Positions 14,001 through 26,000 of a DNA stretch of 45,511 nucleotides are shown here, piece by piece. Each line of letters starts with the position of its first letter. The stretch's first letter is position 1. Below the pieces are notes generated by a model. It ran no database searches and was not told where the DNA came from. It saw only the letters and a list, made by a program, of their open reading frames with translations. The stretch covers positions 4,984 to 50,494 of the forward strand of contig NW_003112474.1 of assembly GCF_000003605.2 (NCBI RefSeq), read 5' to 3'. This stretch comes from Saccoglossus kowalevskii. Its lineage: Eukaryota > Hemichordata > Enteropneusta > Harrimaniidae. The translations under genes and the position numbers were made by a program.

Positions 14001-17000
14001 CCCGTGTAACTGTGACCCATTTGGTTCTACCAGTCAATACTGTGATCCAGTGAGTGGTCAATGTCAATGTCAACTAACAACCATGGGATTACAGTGTAAT
14101 TCATGTAAAGATAATTACTATGGATTGGATAGTGGTGGTTGTAAGCCATGTGATTGTGATCCTAGTGGGAGTCTGCCTGGTATAACATGTGACCAAGTTA
14201 CTGGACAGTGTGTTTGTAAAGCTAATGTACAGGTGAGTACAATTCATGGTTGAGCTAATGTGTCTGTCTGGATTGGCTTCAAAGTGTTTATATCTCTTGT
14301 GTGCCATCCATACAGATAAAACAACAGTCTAATATAATTCAACTTTGCACTTTGTGATTAGATTGAGTTTACATATAAATAAAATCATGTGATTTTGTTT
14401 TTGTTTATTATGAATTGAAATGATTCACTGGGCGCAAAATACATATAGGATCTTATGACCTTGTCGTTGTTATTACTTATCAATTTATATTTGTATCCCA
14501 ACAGGGTACTAAATGTAACGAATGTAAAGATGACTACCACAGTCTACTGAGCAGCAATGGTGATGGCTGCATGCCATGTGGTTGTAATACTGATGGTACA
14601 TTGGCTGGATCCACTGTGTGTGATAAATCAACTGCCCAGTGTCCATGTAAACCACTGGTACAGGGAATGACATGTAATCAGTGCCAGGGTAATAGCTGGG
14701 GATTGAGTGTGTCTAATCCTGATGGTTGCCAGGCGTGTAACTGTGATGCATCAGGTATGAAAAGCAGAGATTGGGTACTAAACCCCAAAATATGCTAAGA
14801 CTCTTAATGATTTTTGAGATAAAAATACAATAGTTTTAAGTACTCCACATTTTAATATATGGTCTCATAGACTTTTGATGACTTCCACCATGTTAATTAT
14901 GCAAATTATATGCTAATTATTATCTTTCAAGCTTTTTAGTTTGTGCTTAACATTGGCCAGGCAGTATATTATTTACTAATAGCTATTGCATTTTACCATT
15001 TCTTGGACTAGATCACTAATAAGATGTTCACTGATGTAATGTAATTAGTATTACGGTATTTTGTTTTGTAGGTACTTTATTTGGTGATCAGGTGTCACCC
15101 ACTGATCTGGTATGTGATCAAAACAGTGGACAATGTGCATGTTTGACTGGTCGAGAAGGAAGACAGTGTAATAGCTGTAGTTCAGGTAAGATTATTTTAC
15201 TCTTTGGTTTTCTGTGTTGCCATTGCAATAAGATATGTTATATTTCATATTTTCATAACTAATGACATTGTTTTGTCACTTTGTGCTGTCCTTGCTCATT
15301 TTTCAGGTTATTATTTACCCGATAACAATGGCCGTGGTTGCTTGCTGTGTGCCTGTCATCCGATAGCCACACTACCGGGCACCACATGTAGCAGTACAGG
15401 TGGGCAGTGTGTATGTAAAGGTAATGGTGCTGGTGTGTCTGGAAGGCAGTGTAACACATGTCTAACTGGATATTATAATTTCAATGATGCAACTGGGACG
15501 TAAGTATGATTCATAAATACTTAACTTGAAAAAGTTTAGCAATTCCTCAATTTTCTAATATTTTGTGTATCTGTTCTAGTTTATTCTTTCGAATTGGATA
15601 CATCATTGTAATCTTATAGCTATGTATATAATCATAAGCTTAAAACAAATATTGATGGCTGATTTAATTAATAACATGGTTGTAACAAAGTGTGGGTTGT
15701 TCAGCTAATTATGGCTGATCATTTGGGAAATGTTGAATTCTATATTGGCGATTCAAATGACTCATGACAAATTATTCACATATTTGTGAATTTGTGAAGT
15801 CATTGTATTCTAACAACCTGCTGTGTTTTTTCTTTTAATTTTTATAGATGTACCTCATGTAATTGTAATATTGCTGGCAGTGTGGGTACAGGGTGTGATG
15901 TCAACTCTGGTGTCTGTCAGTGTAAGCAGTATGTCATGGGAGTCAAGTGTGATACTTGTATACCAGGAAGTAGCAATCTGGATGCTGGAAATCCTTATGG
16001 CTGTACAAAATGTAAGCGAAACCATCAACTTTTATCTGATGATTTTCAATGAAGATTAATTTTTTGAAAACGTATGGAGATCATACATGTATGTAAATTA
16101 AACTCTGCACTCTTCATAATATGCAAATCATATTCAAATTTAACTCTGCACTCTTTTTACATAGTAACACAAATGTTACTCTGCATTCTTCCTAATATGC
16201 AAATAAAACTGCATCTTTCTGTATGGAAGCCATATGCAAATGAAACTCTGCACTCTTTCTAATCATGTGTAAATAATAAGTAAATAATTCCAAATATTGA
16301 AATCCCAAACAACATTATAGCACATAATTCCCAGGGGTGAAATTACACTAGCATTGTATAAATCTAACTGTAAAATCTTTTTTCAGCTCCATCACAACAG
16401 CCAGCTCCTACTTGGGAAGCATTGAGTCCATATTCTATTAAGCTAACATGGGAACCACCTGATGAACCGAATGGTGCTATACAATCTTACAGTCTGTTCA
16501 GAGATGATGTCTTATTGTTTCAAGGAATTACGAATTCTGACCCACTTGGTAGGACATTTATTTATCTTGCTGCTCAAACTTCACCGTTAGTAGTTACAGC
16601 TTTCTTATCCTGCTATTACTTGCCGTTCACACACTGGAATTGCTAATGTTGTCAGCAAGTGATGCGTTAACACTATATAGCAATTCCTTTTTTAAAAAAT
16701 AAATTGTAGTTGTATGTTGTAGTAATAAATATGATGTATTCTGTTTTACAGTGACCCAGGAATACATAGATACACAGAATATCCAACCATACACAGAGTA
16801 TATTTACTATATTGTGACTGCCAACACCGCTGGTTCAACTCAGAGTCCATCAGTCACAGCAAGAACACCTGATAACATTCCTAATGGTTTTGATATACTG
16901 ATTGTCAGTAACATACAAGCTAGATCAGCTGATTTTACATGGTCTAGACCCAATGGTATGTCATTGTCAATTGCTTGCAAACAAACATTTTTATATATTA

Positions 17001-20000
17001 TTACCAAATTATTAATATGTATTTATCATATATCTGTAGGTTGATATTTGATGAAGATCCTATGAGTTCCATGTATACATCATACTTCACCTTGGAAAAG
17101 TTTAATTGCTTAAACAAAAATGATTGAAATTATTACTGTTCTCGAAAATGCAAAATGCATAGTCCACGCAAAAACACTTACGATACTCGAGTAAAACAAC
17201 AAGAGAAGAACACTAAACATTTGCATTCATATTTCTAAAAATTTACCTTGTGTCATCATCTCACAATTCGTTATGTGATTTCAAAACTGCATCTCCTATC
17301 ATAATTGATGGCATATCATCATCTTAAAGAAATGTTAACAGTTGGTTTGTGAAAATCACCAATTATTGATATTCATGCACTATTTGTTGGTATGGGAAAA
17401 TGCCATAAACTTATCTTGCTTTGTTTTATTCAATATGGATAGATGTCAAAAATAGGCAGTAGTGCGTAGACAACAACTTTGAATTGAGAAGGCAATATTC
17501 ACCATTTTCAAGTTGATTTCTTTGTAGACAACTAAAACAAGCACGGATATCCTCAATTTTGTATGTAAATATCTGGGAATGTCACAAACTTAGATTCAAG
17601 TTAAAGTTAACATGTACTATATACAAGAGTATTAATTACCAGTACCGTAATTAATATTTGTCATATTCTTTGTCTTGCTTTTTAGATGTAAATGGTCCAA
17701 TCTTAAGTTATACACTGAGCTCAGTTTCACTTAGCGAGCCTGATTTCCCCGTTGAATATTACAACGGTCTAAATACCTACGTGCAGGTATCAACACTTAT
17801 CCCGTTCACCAATTATACCTTCACATTGACTGTCTGCATTGACAGTGGATGTGGTACTGGTGTACCGGTGATAGTCATCACACCACAAGCAGCTCCTCAA
17901 ATGCAACTGCCACCGATAGCTACGCCATTAAGCTCTACTGAAATATTTGTGTTGTGGCAACCTCCAATGGCACCTAATGGTAAGTCGTTTTTGCTTTGTG
18001 TGTGAAATTAATTAAAAGTTCAGAAAAGTGATATTGGTGTCAGTACCAAGTAAATGATGATAATATCCTGAATATATATCTTGATATCCTGTGATTTTAT
18101 TTTCAGGTGTCATCACACACTATGAGTTATTCATGAGAGGTGCCCTTGGTCCTGATGGCACCAGAGACCCAGAGGAAAGTCGTATATTTTTTCCTGCTGG
18201 ATGGTACAATCCAAGACCTACTCTGAGTCCTCTAGATGATCCAGTTGACCCACCAGCTACACAGTACACAGTTGAGGATCTGTCACCCTACACACAGTAT
18301 GAATTCAAAGTGGCATCTAGGAATTCAGTCGGCTCTACAGAAAGTGCTTGGAGTATTGCCACTACTCTAGAAGCAGGTAAATGCATGTAGTAGTATTTCT
18401 TGTTGCTACTAGAAACGACAATTGAAATTCCTAACAGTAACGGCTCTCAATGTTGTAGAATTGGATTGTTACTTTGTCATTTGTCATTATCTTATTTCCT
18501 TTATTTTTTTGTGTCTCAGCACCTTTATCAATGCCAACTCCTGTGATATTGACTGTGTCAAGTAGTACACTAAGTGTTACATGGCAGAAACCAAGTAATG
18601 ATCAAAGTCAAGGTCTTATTACTGTCTATAATGTCTATTGGATGATGTCCAACACTGATCCATTTGGTCCACCAATGATTCCACAGGTATGTTGTCACTT
18701 CACTTTATAAAATTATCAGATATGTAATAAATTTTGCATGTATACAAAAAAAATTAAGGGTTATCAATCTTTTTCACTAATTTCAAGCCTCGAAAAGTCT
18801 CAGATTAAAAATGTCTTCCATGTAAATACAAAAATTGATTTTAATGAAATGATTTTGATGTTTTATTCTCATCTTTAAACCAATTTAAAACTAAAAATAA
18901 GTGTTCTCATTTTATAAGTTAACATCAATGGTGAAAATATTTACCATATTTACTCTATTGTATTTACATCTTAATAAAAGTGCACATTAAATCAAATATT
19001 GCATTTAATGTATACTGTATCATTAACATACAACTTATTTTGACAAGAGACATACGGTATCTCTGTCATTAAATATAATCTTATGCTCTACTAATAGAGT
19101 CAGTATGGTAGGTATTGTCAGGAAATATTACATTAAGTTTAATACAAGTATGTTTGTTTTTCAGTTATTGTACAGTGCTACTGGTGATGAGTTCAGTTAT
19201 CTGGCTGGCGGCTTTGAACCATTTAGTACACAGACATTTTACATTGAATCTTGTAATAGTGTAGGATGTGTGTCCAGTTCTACTGCGAGTGGACAGACAT
19301 TACCTGCTGGTAGGTATACACTTAGGTTGTAACAGCTTTCTTGATTGGACTATTTTTAGGTTCACTTTGAATGTTAAGTAATGTTAACCAATGGCTATGC
19401 GTCTTATGAGTCATTAAATTTTGTTGTGTTCATCTTCCGCTGTTATGCCATTTTTCAAAAGTAAATTCAAGAAAATAAACATATGATAGTATTGTATAAC
19501 AATTTAATAGTGAAAATAAATAATAGAATAATTTTGTTCATATACAATTCAGCTCCATCAAATCAGAATTCACCATCTGTAGAAGGTTACAATTCTACCA
19601 CAATGTACATCAGTTGGATACCTCCATCTTTATTGAATGGACCAGCACCTAGTTATCAACTACAGAGAACTATGGCATCGTTTAGTATACCGCCACCCAG
19701 AGTTACAGAAGGGAGACGTTTTCCCGGTGGTGGATATTATTTCTTTCCAAGTGGTACAATACCATCCTCATCTTACACTGGTAAGTGTAGTGCTATTTTG
19801 GTGAATGTTCTAGGATTGTTAATGTTTGAAGTAATATATTGTGAGAATTTATGTGTGATACATAAAGATCTGTATCACAGAAACATTACACCATTGATTC
19901 TTTTCTTGTTATTTCTTTCAAAATACTTTCTCGTGTTTAAATCATTGCGTAAAATCATTTTGTTTCTAATTACATATTTTATTAGGTATTGAACTTGACT

Positions 20001-23000
20001 TTCGAACTCAGCGACCCAGTCCTGCCAGTGCTCCCCTGGATGCATTGCTTTTATTCGCTGTATCTGACGGGCAACAAGAAGAGTACATTGTGATTCAACT
20101 CAGAAGTGGCCGGCCTTGGTTTTTGATGGATCCACAAGGTGGAGCTGTTGCCATAACAACATTCAATGATGCAGGTAAAATGTATGATGATGGAGAATGG
20201 CATCATATATTAGTTTTGAGAAATGGAAATTTTGGTTCTATCACAGTGGATGAACAATATACAGGTAAGTTTTATGTACAGTGTATTACTGAAACTGAAC
20301 CATTTGAATCTGTCTGATTGTGTTTTTCATAATTTGTTTTGCGCTCTGGTTGGATGTCAAATCAATTCAATGCAATAAATTGCAATAAATAAATGGTAGA
20401 AAAATTCATGTAAAAAATGTGTCACAGTTATACAAAATCTTACAAAAAATAAAACTGACATAATCATAAAATGTACAGCATTTGAATCTAAAATCAGATC
20501 TAATGAGGACAACGTTTGCTGACAATGAAGACATTTTTGAAATAAATTGTGTTACTTTGCAGTGATTTTCATAGCTTTTTTGCGAATTCTAAAGAAGATT
20601 ATTGCCTGAACAAAGTCCTGGAGAAATTATTTCAATGCTACAACAATTATAAATCTGTCTTTTGCTATTTTAGTTTTTGTTCACTATTTTGTTGTACGAA
20701 TCAAATCATTGTGAATAATTAATTACATTACCGGTTTGTAATGCTTACTAGTGTGATTTTAAACAAATGATATTGCAGTTTTTATTGTGCTCCATGTCTT
20801 GTTTTCCATAATAATCTGTTGACCTGCTCTGTATATTTGTACTGTTTTCACTTGTGTGTCTCCCGTTAACAGGTGCTGGCACATCATCCACGTCATCTCA
20901 AGTGATTGGAGAAACAATCGGTGTCTACATGGGAGGTCTACCTAACGAATTTGTGATTATCAGATCGGATTCTGGAAACACTGAAGTGGTTCGACAAGGT
21001 TTTGTTGGGTGTATGCGCAATGTGAGAATCAAGAAACAGCACACGCCCACTGAGGTGTGGGAGGATTTGGATTGGAACACAGCTGTATCAAGTTCCCATG
21101 TATTTCCAACAATGGAAGGATGTCCAGCACAATTGCAACCTGGCATTCAGTTTCTAGGGAGAGGTGAATTAATTTGTTTTTATGTTCCAATGTATGCATC
21201 CAATAATTTGAAAAGAATGAAATACAAAAATACTGTTTTCTATTATGAAAACGTTAATTCTAATTCATGCTGTCTTTGCAGGTTATGCTGTTCTGTCATC
21301 TACTTACTTCACGGGAGGGTTCAGTTTTTCCATCAGTTTTGATTTCCGAACTGAAATTAATTCTGGACTACTCATAACTGCAACTGGTACTAATGGAGCT
21401 TACATCTTGATTCAACTCATTGATGGCAACTTGCAGGTTAGCTAATCCTAAATATTGTACAGCAAATCCACATATGGATAAATAACTATCGTACTCTATG
21501 TAATCACTGGCTGGCCTTCGCTATATTTGTCAGAATTAAATACATAAATATTTATAGAATGTATAAAATTTCCAGCCATTTCCATGTTTCTAATAATTCC
21601 ATGTTTAAAATAAATCTGTAGTTCCAGATATATACTGATATTGGTGTGTCAGCTTCTGTGGCATTGATGGATTCATCAAACTCTCTCTGCAATGGACAAT
21701 GGCAGAGTGTAACATTCAGCAAAACTACCACCCAGTTGTCAATCACTGTACTCAATGTTGCATCAGAAACAAATCAAGTTACAACAGATAACCTGCAGAT
21801 ATCATCCAGTCTCAACATTGGAGGTGTGTCTGACCAATCAGATACAGGTAGAATCCTCAGTAATGCAGGAATAACAGTGCAGTCTGGTGAGTTCATTTAT
21901 CTATTCATTCAAAACTTCCATGTTTGTTGATGGAGTGATTAAACTCACTTTCTTATTAGTTTGACTGATGAGATCTAATTTCACTTGAGCACACCAATTC
22001 AACACAGTCTATTACCATGATGATCTGTAATGAATATTGTCTTGATTTTCATAAAACATTTTATTGGTCTCAGGTTATGGTGGCTGTCTGAAGAACCTTC
22101 GCATCAACAGTGGAACTGCCATTGATTTCATGAAGGATGTAACAGAGATAGTGAATGTGAATTTAGATGGATGTCCTCCGACTGTGTCATCTCAGTCAAC
22201 GTGTACAGACCCACAGATAACTACCATCTATCAGGGAGTTACCAATTCATATTATGACACAGGATTACAAGTCTACACTGGTAAGAAGGTCATCTTTATG
22301 CAATATTGTTATGCAAATGAGTTGTATACATTGTTTTCCTTATTTGTATTGTGCCTCAGTGACTTAGATGATGCAACTCTAGTCTGAAATGCAGATTAAT
22401 TACAATGAATCATCTCTTCAACCATATTTGGTGTATCATTACAGTATTTGTAAGCCAATATTACATGATATCTTTGTCTGATCTGTTTCATAGAATATAT
22501 TTACCGTGTGATATCAAGTAATGACCAAGGAAGTGCTACCAGTGAATGGAGCAGTGGAAGAACATTGGAAGGAGGTAAGATTTTAGAAAGTATTACATAA
22601 TATGGAAATTACACATAGTGCCAGGTAATTTCTGTTACCTGATGTGAGATTGCAGATTTATTATAAGTAAAAGATCGTTCTATCGTTTAAAATTATTACT
22701 AGCAAACAGAACATTTTCACTAATGCTACTATTCCTGATTAAGAAAACAAATTCTGAAAACCTTGCGTTTTTATCTCCATAATGGAACTTAACTCTGCAT
22801 ATTTATTTTCATAGCACCGACTGGTATCTCGGCACCGAATGACCCAATATCACCTGATGGTTACACCATTGAAGTACGCTGGCAGCAGTCAGGTGGTAAT
22901 ACAGGTCTTATTACACAATATATACTATCAGCATATAATCTAGATAGTGCATCAGAAGACCCAATCACTGCTGTATATACTGATACCACACAGTTGGAAT

Positions 23001-26000
23001 ATGTTGGTAAATAAAATAAATTCTATCTTTTTATTGTTTATATCAATTCATTCACAGGTACTACTAAATAAATGGGAACAAACTAATTTGTATTTTTTTT
23101 TATTATGTTCTGTGAATTTAAAGATATTTCTGTCTTCTATTGAAATGTTTATGACGTAATTCTTCTATTAGAAGTACATACACACCCAGAAACATGTTAT
23201 ATTATCTATTTCTGAACACTTCTATATTGTAGTATAAGATAATTAATATTTTTAGTTAACACTGAAGTTCAAAGGTCAGAATAACTGTAGGCATGGTCAT
23301 AACTGCAGTATGAATGGACAACATGTTTGGCTTACTATATGCTTTTAATATAGCAAATACAGTACAGATAAATGAAATGTTTCTCTCTAGATGTTTTGAT
23401 TGAGAAATTGAATATGAGAGAAAACAACTACAATTTTGAGATGTTAATTGTTATACAAATACAGAGTTTTATTTCCTTATTTGATTTTTTGTATTTTGAT
23501 ATACATGTACTAACTTGTGATTGTGTTCCTAAACTGTTGCATGTTTATGACATTCACGCTAATTCGTTTGGTGGAAGTCACCGTTTTCTGTCTACAGGAT
23601 GTGATGTGTCATTTAATTACTACTGCTGCTTTATCTTGTAGCTTATTCCAGTTTTCTACAGTTCTCTTTCAATTTTTGCTTGCTTTATTTAGCAAGTCCT
23701 ATTTCCAAATTTATGATGCCTTCATTTATTGGTTTGAGAGGAGTTCCCAATGGTTGAGTGAATTGTAAAAAGTGAACAACTCTCTTAGCCCTGTTGGTGT
23801 ACACATCTGCTTCTGATCAATAAGAATGTGTTCACTAACAAAATTAATCCTTTTTACAAATAAATGATGTCATCAATTACCATCATATTAACCCTGTTAT
23901 TTTTCCCACTATAACTAATTCACCCTGCTCCATTTTCCATTGTCATACTAGGTTCTTTTCTTGTTGGTAAGTCTTCCTATTCTGCCTCCATTGCATGACT
24001 GAATGTCTGGTATGGTTTTATGTTTGATGAAGTACTACCATATATGGACTGTACATGTCCCATATATGAACTGCACATGTGCCAAATATGGACTATATGT
24101 GGCTTGAATACATGCCATATATGGACTGTACATGTGCCATATATGGAATGTGCATGTACCATATATGAAATGTACATGCACCGTATATGGAATGTACATG
24201 TGCCATATATGGAATGTACATGTGCCATATATGGAATGTACATGTGCCATATACGGAATGTACATGTGCCATATATGGAATGTACATGTGCCATATATGG
24301 AATGTACATGTGCCATATATGGAATGTACATGTGCCATATTTGGAATGTACATGTGCCATATATAGAATGTACATGTGCCATGTATGGAATGTGCATGTG
24401 CCATGTATGGAATGTACATGTGCCATATGTGGAATGTACATGTACCATATATGGACTGCATTCTGTGGTCATGCATGAACTACGCACCATGTACCACAAT
24501 TGCATACATCATGTGATTTCACATGCAGACTGCATCATGTGGCATTGTTATGTGGTGTTAATAACAATACTTAACAATATATATTTAATTATCTTTGATA
24601 ACCAAATTATTCCCATTAGAAAAGTAATATTTTCATGGGTAAATTTCAACAACAAAATTTCAACAATGTGAATTGGTGATATGGATGTATAAGTTTGTTG
24701 CTTGTTATATAACTTCATTAGATGAATGGGTGTATTAGAAGTTGGAATGATTATTGCTTGTAATTGGAAAACTAATTTAATATGTTGATAATTAATGGAA
24801 CCACTAAATTGCCAAGCTTTCATACAATGCCATACATTTCAATGTGTGTGTATGTCATTTAAATTCTTCCTAAAATGGTCTGTAAAAGTAAAAGTAGAAG
24901 TCTTGAATCAAAGTGTAAATATATCTTACATGGTTATGATTCCATTTCTTTTTGAAGGTGAATGTTTTAAATTAAAATAATGTGGCTTCAAAACTGTCTG
25001 AATTCTTAAATAAACCTAACATTCAACTAGGAAATGTCATCACAGCTAGAAAGATCCTTGATATACCAATCAAGTACTTATACATTTCAATTTGCACTTT
25101 ATAGTCAAAGTACAATTAATTATTAATTGGTTTTTAATTTAGGTAAATAGTGATGAACAGGTAAAAATTGATTAAGTTAAGATTGTAAATTTAAATTTAT
25201 AAGTACTTGGGTATTCTATTTCTACAACTTTTCTCTTCTACCTAGTTCTTTTATTACAGTAGTCTGAGACTCTGATGTGGTGTTTCTTTCTGCAGTGGTG
25301 AGATAGTCAAAACACTTAGGAGGACCTTAAACCATGAATCCCTCCTCTGAAATGGAATGACCCACTTGGAAATTTAAATACCGTTATGTTCTCAGTTCTA
25401 AGTGTCTTGACTATCTACATAATAGCTCAATTTTTTCTTGATACTTCATGGGGTTAAAGGTTAGGTGAATAACAACACAGAAGTCTTCCAAATACTGGAT
25501 GTAGTAATACTGTGGAATAAACATTGTCAGTAATGATCACACTCGCACACTGATAGTCCAGTAGTGTCCATGGTGAAAATATAACCTCTGTTGTCCAAGT
25601 TTAAATAATTAACGGAACTGTTTCTGAAATACTAAAAATTGATATCTGTAAATTAATTAGTTATTCATATTTAATGGGATGAAATTTTCAATTCTAATCT
25701 TAACAATTATAATTTTGAGTTGTTATTTAAACTTTGGACAATGTGGCTTAATTAATAGACAAAACCTGTTATAAAGATTGTCTGATTCTATTCACAGGTA
25801 ACATTACTGGAGTTATACCATATACAAATTATAGAGTGACTGTGACAGCCTGTACTGCTGGTGGATGTACAGAAAGTGATAGTGTGTTTATACAAACCAG
25901 TGAGGAAGGTATGTATATCCTACATAAGTGGAAATTAAAAATAATAGTATTACCCGGTAATTATACGCCATCATTTGCATGCATTAATTTGCATTCAGTT

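Larger units (their letters stand above)
23007..25797. other. Intron 28 (2.8 kb) with CArG minisatellite and an inverted repeat
   Basis: A phase 1 intron. It contains a 22-bp minisatellite (24038-24454) and a 19-base inverted repeat (25301-25319 with 25398-25416), listed separately. Long open frames across the minisatellite on both strands are artefacts of the repeat. No hidden exon is required. Confidence 0.7.

Noticed and set aside
714-20755. Repeated ACCGGT palindromes (for example at about 714, 4790, 11062, 11268, 20748)
   Set aside because: For this base composition a handful of occurrences in 45 kb is expected by chance, so there is no enrichment.
23977-24671. Several long overlapping open frames (up to about 180 codons) on both strands, rich in repeated Met-Tyr-His-Cys and Thr-Cys-His units
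   Set aside because: They are the 22-bp minisatellite read in different frames. The unit lacks stops in all six frames, and the frames have no start context, splice support or known protein.
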